DNA of 64,000 nucleotides from JAPWJZ01 sp964575605. Lineage in GTDB: Bacteria > Pseudomonadota > Alphaproteobacteria > Micavibrionales > UBA2020. The notes under the pieces are model-generated. The model worked only from the letters and a program-made list of their open reading frames with translations. It made no database searches and was not told where the DNA came from. This document shows, piece by piece, positions 56,285-64,000 of the stretch. Position 1 is the first letter of the stretch; every line of letters begins with the position of its first letter. Location: contig CAZNRN010000002.1 in NCBI GenBank assembly GCA_964575605.1, positions 1 to 64,000 of the forward strand, read 5' to 3'. Made by a program: the position numbers and the translations under genes.

Positions 56285-57009
56285 AATACAGGCTCTCCAC
56301 GTCTGAAATATACGCGCTGGGCGTCATCGCTTTCCTGATCGACCATGCGGGGCTGTATTTTTTCACCGATAACCTCTGGCTGCGCGTGTTCAGGCTTTTC
56401 GCGATCGTGTGGTTTTTGCCCTGCGGCTATAACTCGGGCTGGCGCGCGCGCTGGCATGTCTGGGCGGGGCTCGGCCTCTTGATGCTGATGGATGCGATGA
56501 CCGGGGTCGACATCATGCCGCTCTCGGCGCTCGCCACCATCATCGCGACGCGCATCTTCATCGACCCGGTGATGGAAATCGCGATGAAAAGCCGCGCGAA
56601 TTTCATCGCCACCATGGCGGCGCTGACGTTGCTGATTATCCCGACGGCCAAGGCGATGGAATACGGCACGCTGGGGCTGATGTTCGCGGCGGTCGGCTGG
56701 CTGGTGCGGCACAAGGGGATTTATGATGAAAAGATCGTGGAGCTGCGCCCCTTCGCCTATTACGTCGTCACCTGCTACCTGATTTTCACCCAGAATGTCT
56801 TCCACTTCACCTCGACGCAGTTCATGGTGGTGATGTTCTCGACCGTCGTCGCGATGGAGGTGCATTTCGACTACAGGAAGATGATCCTGGAGGACCTGCA
56901 CCGCCGCCCGAAAGACTGGGTCGCGAAAACCTGCCGCTGGATAGGGCACAACAGCCTTGGCCTGTATGTGCTGCACCTTGTGCTGTTCAGGCTTCTTTTC
57001 ATCATCTGA
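56281..57009 (+). CDS. TraX-like multi-span membrane protein 2
   Basis: Integral membrane protein of 242 residues, closely related to the next gene. Landmarks: SEIYALGVIAFLIDHAGLYF, RLFAIVWFLPCGYNSGWRAR, MEYGTLGLMFAAVGWLVRHK and IGHNSLGLYVLHLVLFRLLF. ATG at 56281 overlaps the preceding stop. The DH motif in helix 1, the GYN-GW turn and the final GHNSL-YV-HL motif are conserved in all three plus-strand copies. Confidence 0.85.
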   Translation: MKYRLSTSEIYALGVIAFLIDHAGLYFFTDNLWLRVFRLFAIVWFLPCGYNSGWRARWHVWAGLGLLMLMDAMTGVDIMPLSALATIIATRIFIDPVMEIAMKSRANFIATMAALTLLIIPTAKAMEYGTLGLMFAAVGWLVRHKGIYDEKIVELRPFAYYVVTCYLIFTQNVFHFTSTQFMVVMFSTVVAMEVHFDYRKMILEDLHRRPKDWVAKTCRWIGHNSLGLYVLHLVLFRLLFII

Positions 57010-57012
57010 GCC

Positions 57013-57750
57013 ATGAAATTCCGCCTGACGACTTCTGAGTTTTACACGGTCGGCGTCGCCGTCTTCCTGCTCGACCATATCGGGCTGTATTTCTTCACCG
57101 ACAACCTCTGGAGCCGGGTGCTGCGGCTGTTTGCGCCGGCCTGGTTTTTTCCCTGCGGCTACAATGCGGGATGGAAAAGCAGCTGGCGGGTATGGGCCGG
57201 GGCCCTGATACTGGTGGCGGCGGACCTGCTGACCGGCGCGCCCCCGCTGCCCCTTTCCGCGCTCCCGACCATCATCGCGACGCGGCTGGCGATCGTGCCG
57301 CTGATGGAGTTCGCGGAAAAGAGCCGCCTGCGTTTCTGGGCCGCAGCCGCCGTGATGGCCGCGCTGTTGCCGCTGGCCGCGCAGGTCTCGGAATACGGGA
57401 CGCTGGGCATGCTTTTCGCCATGTTCGGCTGGCTGGTGCGCCATCGCGGGCAGGTTTTCGAGGGAAGCCGCGGCACTCTGTTTTTCGCCAGCTGCATTAC
57501 GGTTTTGTATCTCGCCTTTAACCAGTGGATGCTGGGGTTCAGCCTGCTACAGTTCGCAGTGGCCGCTGTGCCTGTTGTCGCGGTGGTGGCGCTGCTGTGG
57601 GATTTCAGGGCCATGGTCGCCGAGGAACTCAGGCGGGGGCGCGCGCCCGGCTTTGTACCCGCGGCCGTGCGCTGGGTCGCGCACAACAGCCTTGGCATCT
57701 ATGTGGCGCACCTGGTGGCCTTCAGGCTTTATTATTTCCTTACAGCCTGA
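57013..57750 (+). CDS. TraX-like multi-span membrane protein 3
   Basis: Integral membrane protein of 245 residues, the nearest relative of copy 2 (both begin MK[Y/F]RL[S/T]TSE and share FTDNLW-RV-RLFA). Landmarks: VAVFLLDHIGLYFFTDNLW, PAWFFPCGYNAGWKSSW, SEYGTLGMLFAMFGWLVRHR and VAHNSLGIYVAHLVAFRLYY. Starts three bases after copy 2. Its last 11 bases overlap the convergent fourth homologue. Confidence 0.85.
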   Translation: MKFRLTTSEFYTVGVAVFLLDHIGLYFFTDNLWSRVLRLFAPAWFFPCGYNAGWKSSWRVWAGALILVAADLLTGAPPLPLSALPTIIATRLAIVPLMEFAEKSRLRFWAAAAVMAALLPLAAQVSEYGTLGMLFAMFGWLVRHRGQVFEGSRGTLFFASCITVLYLAFNQWMLGFSLLQFAVAAVPVVAVVALLWDFRAMVAEELRRGRAPGFVPAAVRWVAHNSLGIYVAHLVAFRLYYFLTA

Positions 57751-58492
57751 ACAGCCCCCAGATGGCCAGCAGCTGCAGCGGATAGAAGGCATGCAGCGCG
57801 TATTTGGGCAGCAGGCGGCCGGTGTGGGGCGCGAAACGCGCCAGTTGCAGCACCAGCAACGACAGGGCGACGGCGACGACCGCCTGTATCACGCACTGCG
57901 CGTATTCAGCAGGGGCGGCCGTGGTATCCAGCAGCCGGCCGCCCAGCGCGACCATCACGACCGCAAGGGCGGCAAAGAGGGATGCAGGCCGCTCGCCCTT
58001 CACCGACAATAAAATCATCGCCGGCAGCGCGACACCCGCAAGGCCTGCTTCGAAAGGTGCCTTCGCCGTCGCCGCCAGCAGCAGGAAAACAGCGGCGGCA
58101 TAACATTCAAGCGGCTTCAGTTTGCGGCAGAAGCCGGAAAAAACCGACGCCAGCGTGAGCGCGAACAGTACGTTCGGCACCGCGATGTCGCGCGTGAAGA
58201 GCGATATGGGTTCGACGAGCAGCGCGATCACGAAAATCCGCATGCCGTATTTCATTACGGCATAGCGCGGGGCTTTCAGGGGGTCGTGGCGCAGCATGGC
58301 CATGGCCTGCGCAAAGCAGAAGAGGATAAAGGCGGCGATCCCGAAGCTGGCCGAAAATCCGGAGTCGTCCCCGCCCCAGGCCTGCCCGGCCGTGGCAATA
58401 ACCATAAATATGGCTGCGCAGATCTTTATGGCATCCAGGGCCATGCCATCTGCCTGAGGTATCAGCCTTTTGAGGAGGGGGTCGTTTGCCAT
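57740..58492 (-). CDS. TraX-like multi-span membrane protein 4 (divergent)
   Basis: Integral membrane protein of 250 residues on the opposite strand. It has the same general layout: a helix-1 segment DAIKICAAIFMVIATAGQAW in which the intramembrane DH is replaced by TA, a central PFEAGLAGVALPAMILLSVK and the closing LLPKYALHAFYPLQLLAIWG. It appears closer to classical TraX than the plus-strand copies in its N-terminal GMALDAIK. It is divergent from petABC. Assignment to the family is tentative. Confidence 0.75.
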   Translation of the reverse strand: MANDPLLKRLIPQADGMALDAIKICAAIFMVIATAGQAWGGDDSGFSASFGIAAFILFCFAQAMAMLRHDPLKAPRYAVMKYGMRIFVIALLVEPISLFTRDIAVPNVLFALTLASVFSGFCRKLKPLECYAAAVFLLLAATAKAPFEAGLAGVALPAMILLSVKGERPASLFAALAVVMVALGGRLLDTTAAPAEYAQCVIQAVVAVALSLLVLQLARFAPHTGRLLPKYALHAFYPLQLLAIWGLFRL

Positions 58493-58645
58493 AAAACAAC
58501 TTTTTTTAACAGCAGGTATTTTAATTTATATAGAGTTCAGAGTAATATCCTTCCAAGGCGGTGTCGACCCCTCAACGTCAAAGAGGCCGGCTGCCCTCGG
58601 CGGGTGCCAAACGCCCGCTGGTCCAAAAAACCAAGGAAAAACAAA
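58493..58645 (+). promoter_or_regulatory. Leader and promoter region of petABC
   Basis: About 150 bases between the TraX-like gene 4 and the Rieske gene. A possible promoter is TTTAAC (58505-58510), 16-base spacer, TATATA (58527-58532), which would give a leader of about 105 bases. The leader contains GC-rich inverted segments around 58585-58620, but I recognise no riboswitch. Confidence 0.4.
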
Positions 58646-59185
58646 ATGGACTCCTCCGACAGCGCGACACGTCGCGACTTCCTCTATCTCACCGCAGGCT
58701 CGATGGGCGCCGTGGCAGTCGGTACTGCCGCCTGGCCGCTGGTCGACGCGATGAACCCCGCCGCCGATACGCTGGCCATGGCCTCGACCGAAATCGACAT
58801 CAGCAAGGTCGAAGTCGGCCAGACCATCATGGCCGTGTGGCGCGGCAAGCCGGTGTTCATCCACCGCCGCAGCCCCGAAGAAATCACCGAGATCCGCACC
58901 GCGGACAAGGAAGCCCTGCCCGAGCGCGACCCGCAGAGCGACGAGAGCCGCGTGCAAAAAGGCCATGACGAATGGCTGGTGCTGCTGGGCATCTGCACGC
59001 ACCTCGGCTGCATCCCCATGGGCTCGAAAGTCGGCCAGCCGAAAGGCGATTTCGGCGGCTGGTTCTGCCCCTGCCACGGTTCGCACTACGATAAGTCCGG
59101 CCGCATCCGCAAAGGCCCTGCGCCGAAGAACCTGGCCGTGCCGCCCTATACCTTCCTTTCCGACACCCTGATCCGCCTCGGCTGA
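58646..59185 (+). CDS. petA: Ubiquinol-cytochrome c reductase Rieske iron-sulfur subunit
   Basis: [2Fe-2S] subunit of the bc1 complex that takes an electron from ubiquinol and passes it to cytochrome c1. The 179 residues begin with a Tat-type N-terminal anchor (ATRRDFLYLTAGSMGAVAVG). Cluster-binding motifs are CTHLGCIPMG and CPCHGSHYDKSGRIRKGPAP (Cys-His pairs plus disulfide Cys). AAGGA lies upstream of the ATG. First gene of petABC. Confidence 0.97.
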   Translation: MDSSDSATRRDFLYLTAGSMGAVAVGTAAWPLVDAMNPAADTLAMASTEIDISKVEVGQTIMAVWRGKPVFIHRRSPEEITEIRTADKEALPERDPQSDESRVQKGHDEWLVLLGICTHLGCIPMGSKVGQPKGDFGGWFCPCHGSHYDKSGRIRKGPAPKNLAVPPYTFLSDTLIRLG

Positions 59186-59208
59186 TATAAATCTCAAGGA
59201 CAATAACA

Positions 59209-60480
59209 ATGGCTCACGCGCCCAAGACCAACGCCGAAAAATTCAGCAACCCCGTGGTGCAGTGGATTGACGAGCGTCTTCCCATCTTCACGATGCTGAT
59301 CAAGGAATACGGCGTCTTCCCGATGCCGAAAAACTGCAACTACCTCTGGAGCTTCGGCGGCATCGCGATGACCATGCTGGGCATCATGATCGCAACCGGC
59401 GTGCTGCTGGCCATGAGCTATACGCCGCACAACACGCTGGCTTTCGAGAGCGTCGAGCGCACGATGCGCGACGTCAACTTCGGCTGGCTGCTCCGTTACA
59501 CGCACATGAACGGCGCGTCGTTCTTCTTCATCGCCGTCTATATCCACATGGCGCGCGGCCTCTACTACGGCTCCTATAAAAAGCCGCGCGAACTGCTGTG
59601 GATCGTCGGCGTCGTCATCCTGCTCTTGATGATGGCGACCGCCTTCATGGGCTATGCGCTGCCCTGGTCGCAGATGTCGGGCTGGGGTGTCACCGTCATC
59701 ACCTCGATGTTCTCGGCAATCCCGCTGGTCGGCGACGGCCTCGTCACCTGGCTCTGGGGCGGCTTCGCGGTCGACAACCCGACGCTGAACCGCTTCTTCG
59801 CGCTGCACTTCCTGCTGCCCTTCGTCATCGCGGGCGTGGTTTTCGTGCACGTCTGGGCGCTGCACATGACGGGCTCCAACAACCCGACCGGCGTCGAGCC
59901 GAAATCGTCGAAAGACACCGTGCCCTTCGCGCCCTATTTCAGCTCGAAGGACAGCTTCGCGATGGTCTGCTACCTGACCATCTTCTTCGCGGTCGTGTTC
60001 TTCGCGCCGCTGGCGCTGACCGAGGTCGACCACTTCCGCCAGTTCGACCCGATGCAGACGCCGCCGCACATCGTGCCGGAATGGTACTTCCTGCCCTTCT
60101 ACGCCATCTTGCGCGCCATCACCTTTGACATCACCATCCCCTTCACGGGCATCATCGTGGCGCCCGCCAAGCTGCTGGGCGTGCTGGCGATGTTCGGCTC
60201 GATCATCCTCTTGATGTTCCTGCCCTGGATCGACGGCAACGCGGTGAAATCGGCGCGCTACCGCCCGGTTTACAAGCTGATGCTGCTCGGCCTGCTCGTC
60301 TCGTTCTTCGGCCTGATGTATTCAGGCGCGAAGCCGCCGGAAGGCCTGCCGCTCTACATCGGCCAGGCTGGCACCATCTATTACTTCGGCCACTTTATCG
60401 GCCTCTTCTTCCTCTCGCGCCGCGAAAAAACGCTGCCGGTGCCCAACAGCATCAGCGAAGATCCCTGCGTGAAGAAATAA
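59209..60480 (+). CDS. petB: Ubiquinol-cytochrome c reductase cytochrome b
   Basis: Eight-helix core subunit of the bc1 complex, 423 residues, binding hemes bL and bH. Conserved segments: GWLLRYTHMNGASFFFIAVY and VFVHVWALHMTGSNNPTG (heme His), the quinol-oxidation motif PEWY in IVPEWYFLPFYAILR, and FMGYALPWSQMSGWGVTVIT. Located 23 bases after petA with AAGGA upstream. Standalone cytochrome b plus separate c1 gene, not the fused fbcH form. Confidence 0.97.
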   Translation: MAHAPKTNAEKFSNPVVQWIDERLPIFTMLIKEYGVFPMPKNCNYLWSFGGIAMTMLGIMIATGVLLAMSYTPHNTLAFESVERTMRDVNFGWLLRYTHMNGASFFFIAVYIHMARGLYYGSYKKPRELLWIVGVVILLLMMATAFMGYALPWSQMSGWGVTVITSMFSAIPLVGDGLVTWLWGGFAVDNPTLNRFFALHFLLPFVIAGVVFVHVWALHMTGSNNPTGVEPKSSKDTVPFAPYFSSKDSFAMVCYLTIFFAVVFFAPLALTEVDHFRQFDPMQTPPHIVPEWYFLPFYAILRAITFDITIPFTGIIVAPAKLLGVLAMFGSIILLMFLPWIDGNAVKSARYRPVYKLMLLGLLVSFFGLMYSGAKPPEGLPLYIGQAGTIYYFGHFIGLFFLSRREKTLPVPNSISEDPCVKK

Positions 60481-60497
60481 GGCTTTAGGAAACGACA

Positions 60498-61250
60498 ATG
60501 AAAAAAATACTCCCCCTTGTTGCCGCCGCGGTCCTTCTTGCCGCACCCGCCTTCGCGTCCGAAGGCACCGAGCCGCTGCACAAGAAATGGCACCACCAGG
60601 GCCTTTTCGGCACCTACGACCGCGAGGCCGTGCAGCGCGGATACCAGGTGTATAAAGAGGTCTGCTCCGCCTGCCACGCGATGAAGTTCATGTCCTACCG
60701 CAACCTGACCGCGCTGGGATATTCGGACGCGCAGGTGAAGGCCATGGCCGCCGAATTCACCGTCACCGACGGCCCGAACGACGAAGGCGAGATGTTCGAG
60801 CGCCCCGCGCGCCCCTCCGACCACTTCCGCTCGCCCTTCGCAAGCGAGAAAGCCGCACGCGCCGCCAACAACGGCGCGCTGCCGCCCGACCTGTCGCTGG
60901 TCGTGAAGGCGCGCGAGCATGGCGAAGATTACATCTTCTCGCTGCTGACGGGTTATGAAGAGGCGCCGGCGGGCTTCGACCTGCTGCCCGGCCTGAATTA
61001 CAACAAATACTTCGCCGGCCACCAGATCGCGATGGCGAAGCCCTTGTCGGACGGACAAGTCACCTATTCCAACGGCACTGCCGCCACGACAGAACAGGCG
61101 GCGGAAGACGTCGTCCAGTTCCTGGCCTGGGCGTCGGAGCCGCATATGGAACAGCGCAAGGGCATGGGCATCAAGGTCATGCTTTTCATGTTCGCTTTCT
61201 GCGGCGTGATGCTGGCTGCGAAACGTAAAGTCTGGTCGAAGCTGCATTAA
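60498..61250 (+). CDS. petC: Ubiquinol-cytochrome c reductase cytochrome c1
   Basis: Membrane-anchored c-type cytochrome of the bc1 complex, 250 residues. Signal peptide MKKILPLVAAAVLLAAPAFA; heme motif CSACH (Cys56, Cys59, His60); axial-Met region FAGHQIAMAKPLSDGQVTYS; C-terminal transmembrane anchor GIKVMLFMFAFCGVMLAAKR. Last gene of petABC; AGGAAACG precedes the ATG. Confidence 0.97.
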   Translation: MKKILPLVAAAVLLAAPAFASEGTEPLHKKWHHQGLFGTYDREAVQRGYQVYKEVCSACHAMKFMSYRNLTALGYSDAQVKAMAAEFTVTDGPNDEGEMFERPARPSDHFRSPFASEKAARAANNGALPPDLSLVVKAREHGEDYIFSLLTGYEEAPAGFDLLPGLNYNKYFAGHQIAMAKPLSDGQVTYSNGTAATTEQAAEDVVQFLAWASEPHMEQRKGMGIKVMLFMFAFCGVMLAAKRKVWSKLH

Positions 61251-61317
61251 GACGGCGTAGATGGTGTGTCGTTTTGCCGGGACGTTATCCGGCGCAGTTA
61301 GTTGGAGCTAGACTCTC

Positions 61318-63066
61318 TTGAACCCGCCCACGGAGGCACTTAACGCCTCCCATATCATATTGCACATTATCGGCGGCGTCTGCCTGCTGCTCTGGGGCGT
61401 GGGCATGGTTTCCGTCGGGCTGAACCGTGCCTTCGGCACGACGCTCAGGCGCGTGATTTCCAATTCCACCTCGAACCGCTTCAAGGCCTTCGGCGTCGGC
61501 ATCTTTACCGCGCTGATGCTGCAATCCTCGACCGCGGCCGGCATGATCGTCTCGTCGTTTGCCGCGCGCAACGTCATCACCATCACCTCGGCTATCGCCG
61601 TCATGCTGGGCGCCGACGTCGGCACGACGCTGGCGGCACAGCTGATGTCTTTCGACATCAAGGTGGTTATCCCGCTGCTGCTTGTCAGCGGCTATATCAT
61701 CAGCAAGTGGATGGAAGACAGCCATTATAAACATGTCGGCCGCGCGCTGGTGGGCATCGCGCTGATTTTCATCGCGCTTGGCATGATCAAGGGCGTGGCC
61801 TCGCAAATCGGCCAGTCCGAGGGCGTGAAGGTGCTGATCGAACCCCTGTCGGGCCAGCCCATACTGGCGATCGCGCTGGCGGCCATGCTGACCTGGCTTT
61901 TGCATTCCAGCCTCGGCACGATCCTCTTGTTCATGTCTTTCGTGCATTCGGGGCTTATCCCCGTCGACCTCGGCCTTATCCTGGTGCTGGGCGCGAACGT
62001 CGGCGGCGCGGTTGCACCCGTCATCATGACGCTGCGCGACATCCCGGCCGGCAGGCGCGTGCCGCTTGGCAACCTGTTGATGCGCAGCATGGGCGCTGCG
62101 GTCTTTATCCCGCTGATGGGCTTCGTCGCCCCGATGATTGCGCAGCTGGACCCCGACCCGGCGCGCCAGATCGTGAACTTCCATACCTTCTTCAACATCG
62201 CGGTGGCGCTGTCGTTCCTGCCCTTTATCGGGCCGATGACGAAACTGTCGGAAATCATCCTGCCCGACCGCCCGCGCGAAGAAGACGAAAGCCTGCCGCG
62301 CTACCTCGACCCCACGGCTTTCACCACGCCGCCCGCGGCGCTGGCCTGCGTCGCGCGGGAGACGCTCCGTATCTCCGACATCATCCAGCGTATGATGCAC
62401 GACACGCTGGAAGCGCTGCGCACCAACAACGCGCATCTTGTGCAGGCGATCCGCGACCGCGAAGCCATCGTCGACGGGCTGTACGAAGCCTGCAAGAACT
62501 ACCTCGCCCGTCTCTCGACCCAGAACCTCGACAAGCAGGAAAGCAAGCGCTACATGCAGATCCTGACTTTCTCGACCAACCTCGAGCATATCGGCGACAT
62601 CATCGACAAGAACCTGATGGACCTGGCGTCGAAAAAAATCCGCAACCAGGATAATTTCAGCCGCGCGGGCTTCGCCGAAATTTCCGACCTGCACCACCGT
62701 GTCATGGAAAACATGGTGCTGGCGCAAAACGTCTTCATGACGGGCGACGTGAAAATGGCGCGCAAGCTGTTCGAGGAAAAGGCCATCCTGCGCAACCAGG
62801 AAATGATCGCCTCCGAAAGCCATTTCAAGCGCCTGTCGGAGGGCATCGCGGAAACGATCGCGACATCAAGCCTTCACCTCGACATCCTGCGCGACCTGCG
62901 CCGCATCAATTCCTATGTCTCCCTTATCGCCTATCCCATCCTGGAAGAGGCCAAGGTGCTGACCCCGACTCGCCTGAAAGCCCCCCGAAACGTTAAGAAC
63001 AAGGGCCGCGCGAAGGGCAAAAAAACGCTAGATGAGAGTGGTTCGCAAGAAGAATCCGACAGCTGA
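61318..63066 (+). CDS. Na/Pi cotransporter family protein with PhoU-like C terminus
   Basis: Integral membrane protein of 582 residues. Two inverted Na/Pi repeats carry the signature ALMLQSSTAAGMIVSSFAA (first) and a variant WLLHSSLGTILLFMSFVHSG (second, HSS instead of QSS). From about residue 350 a cytosolic helical PhoU-like domain follows (ILTFSTNLEHIGDIIDKNLM). It probably takes up or exports phosphate with sodium, or senses phosphate/second messengers through the PhoU part. Start is probably TTG at 61318 with GGAG upstream. Basic C-terminal tail (KAPRNVKNKGRAKGKKTLDE). A terminator lies at 63219. Confidence 0.9.
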   Translation: MNPPTEALNASHIILHIIGGVCLLLWGVGMVSVGLNRAFGTTLRRVISNSTSNRFKAFGVGIFTALMLQSSTAAGMIVSSFAARNVITITSAIAVMLGADVGTTLAAQLMSFDIKVVIPLLLVSGYIISKWMEDSHYKHVGRALVGIALIFIALGMIKGVASQIGQSEGVKVLIEPLSGQPILAIALAAMLTWLLHSSLGTILLFMSFVHSGLIPVDLGLILVLGANVGGAVAPVIMTLRDIPAGRRVPLGNLLMRSMGAAVFIPLMGFVAPMIAQLDPDPARQIVNFHTFFNIAVALSFLPFIGPMTKLSEIILPDRPREEDESLPRYLDPTAFTTPPAALACVARETLRISDIIQRMMHDTLEALRTNNAHLVQAIRDREAIVDGLYEACKNYLARLSTQNLDKQESKRYMQILTFSTNLEHIGDIIDKNLMDLASKKIRNQDNFSRAGFAEISDLHHRVMENMVLAQNVFMTGDVKMARKLFEEKAILRNQEMIASESHFKRLSEGIAETIATSSLHLDILRDLRRINSYVSLIAYPILEEAKVLTPTRLKAPRNVKNKGRAKGKKTLDESGSQEESDS

Positions 63067-63218
63067 TTCAACGGGTTATAAATTATTACCTGTTTCTAAA
63101 ACGATAAGCTGACCCTGTTAACTTCTCCTTAACCCAGCCCATGTATTCTGAAACTAGGAACACCACTGGTTCCACGGAATTTTGAGCTTCATCTGTGCCT
63201 CCTCGTGACGTCTTCACC

Positions 63219-63244
63219 CCGCCCAGCAATGGGCGGTTTTTTTT
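63219..63244 (+). terminator. Intrinsic terminator
   Basis: CCGCCCA-GCAA-TGGGCGG (63219-63236) followed by eight T (63237-63244). It lies about 150 bases after the Na/Pi cotransporter stop. A degenerate second copy, CCAGCAATAGGTGG plus T-run, follows at 63250-63268. Confidence 0.85.
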
Positions 63245-63324
63245 GTTGGCCAGCAATAGGTGGTTTTTTGTATTCACAAAAATGCAGTAACCGCGGCCTT
63301 TGCAGGGGTTGCGCGTTATCAGGG

Positions 63325-63984
63325 CTACCGCGGCTTGGGCGCTTGCGGCTGCTGCGCGGGTGCGGGGCCGTTTTTCTCCAGCACTTTCAGGTGCCAGCTG
63401 CCGGCGCTGCCCTTCAGCCAGAAGCTGCCGGCGCGGAAGCCGTCTTTCACCAGGTCGTCGCCGACCTTCATCTCGTTATAAACGTTGCCGGGCACCTGCC
63501 AGTTGAATTCGACGGCGTTGGAAGCGTCCTTGATATGCTTACCGATATCGAGCGTGAAATGTGACTGGTACAGCTTGAGTTTCACGTTATAAGCGGAAGC
63601 ATCTGCATCCGCTGCGACGGCGGGGATCTTGTCGACCGTCATCTTGGTGGAGCCCAGCGAGCCTTCGATCCAGAAGCTGGCCGCGCGGAACTTGTCGACG
63701 AGGTTGTCGCCCTTGTGCAGTTTCTCGTATTGCGCCTTCGAGGCGGGCAGGGGGAACTGCACGGCGTTCCAGCTGTCCTTGGCGTGTTCAAACGGGTCGA
63801 GCGTGAAATGCGACTGGCGGAGGTCCACCTGCACGTAATAGGCGGGCGATGCCTGCTGCGTCTGCTCCACACGCACCGGGGCGGTCTGCGTTGCCTGTTG
63901 TGACGGCGGGGGCGCGTCGCAACCCGAGAGCAGAACGGCGGCGGCGAAGATAGCAGCAAGGCCAGTACGGCTGAAACGTTTCAT
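63325..63984 (-). CDS. Lipoprotein with internally duplicated domain
   Basis: Predicted lipoprotein of 219 residues with lipobox LLSGC (Cys22). After a Gln/Thr/Pro-rich linker come two similar units of about 70 residues: first VDLRQSHFTLDPFEHAKDSW...DNLVDKFRAASFWIEGSLGS, then LKLYQSHFTLDIGKHIKDAS...DDLVKDGFRAGSFWLKGSAG. The shared motif is QSHFTLD-x9-NAV-F ... G[D]xLV-F-A-SFW-[E/K]GS. C terminus Pro/Gln-rich. I do not recognise the family. GGAG lies upstream of the ATG; convergent with the cotransporter gene, the stretch between holding the terminators. Confidence 0.85.
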   Translation of the reverse strand: MKRFSRTGLAAIFAAAVLLSGCDAPPPSQQATQTAPVRVEQTQQASPAYYVQVDLRQSHFTLDPFEHAKDSWNAVQFPLPASKAQYEKLHKGDNLVDKFRAASFWIEGSLGSTKMTVDKIPAVAADADASAYNVKLKLYQSHFTLDIGKHIKDASNAVEFNWQVPGNVYNEMKVGDDLVKDGFRAGSFWLKGSAGSWHLKVLEKNGPAPAQQPQAPKPR

Positions 63985-64000
63985 CGGCTTGACTCTCCGG

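Noticed and set aside
63086..63277. 63-codon minus-strand frame between the cotransporter and the lipoprotein gene
   Set aside because: It runs straight through the terminator hairpins and has no recognisable features.

Overview
The window is a gene-dense stretch (roughly 60% GC) of what looks like an alphaproteobacterial chromosome. The clues are the gene orders kdsD-lptC-lptA-lptB next to rpoN, DUF1285-CoA pyrophosphatase-CCA transferase close to a MoxR ATPase, a single-domain RNase D, HemF, TldE/PmbA and a petABC operon with separate cytochrome b and c1 genes. Many proteins carry ankyrin, Sel1, MORN or EF-hand repeats, which would fit a predatory, epibiotic or host-associated lineage such as a Micavibrio-like group. 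That placement is an inference; no 16S gene is present. I see no CRISPR array, transposase or prophage.

Layout. 1-5.7 kb (minus): partial rpoN, an Rv2179c-like exonuclease and the LPS export/Kdo module lptB-lptA-lptC-kdsD. 5.8-7.8 kb: an ankyrin protein, a transglutaminase-like protein, RNase D and tRNA-Leu(CAG). 7.9-15.8 kb: a degenerate REC-GGDEF protein, pmbA, a tandem pair of membrane paralogues, a PhnA-domain protein, rocD, ald, a Cys-rich peptide and a Sel1 protein. 15.8-21.3 kb: an alcohol dehydrogenase and a peptide-type ABC importer without ATPase genes. 21.4-27.9 kb: a VanX-like dipeptidase, two ankyrin proteins, an ABC exporter and cca-nudix-DUF1285. 28-37.6 kb: a MORN protein bounded by a 16-bp direct repeat, a membrane protein, MoxR, a large hydrophobic-core protein, DUF898-M48 and GNAT. 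37.6-43.5 kb: a MITE-like inverted repeat, an AidB-type dehydrogenase divergent from a TetR gene with a near-perfect palindrome between them, a kinase/LMW-phosphatase pair that may repair glycated protein, and mnmC. 43.5-54 kb: an accessory block of small coiled-coil, thioredoxin-like, EF-hand, ankyrin, membrane, TPM and PP2C-like proteins. 54-64 kb: hemF, trmL, four TraX-like membrane proteins, petABC, a Na/Pi cotransporter family protein and a duplicated-domain lipoprotein.

The most unusual signal is a short C-terminal tail. Seven otherwise unrelated small proteins end with [V/I]-x-[V/T]-x-[K/R]-P-[L/I]-[K/R/Q]-[L/I/Y]-[K/R/N], within at most 13 residues of the stop. Four of them are the four consecutive genes of one operon (43593-45074) behind a good sigma-70 promoter, two are an adjacent pair of membrane proteins (49815-50662), and one is an ankyrin protein (5859-6380). 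I know of no described family with this tail. A shared docking, sorting or secretion signal is the simplest hypothesis, but it is inference only.
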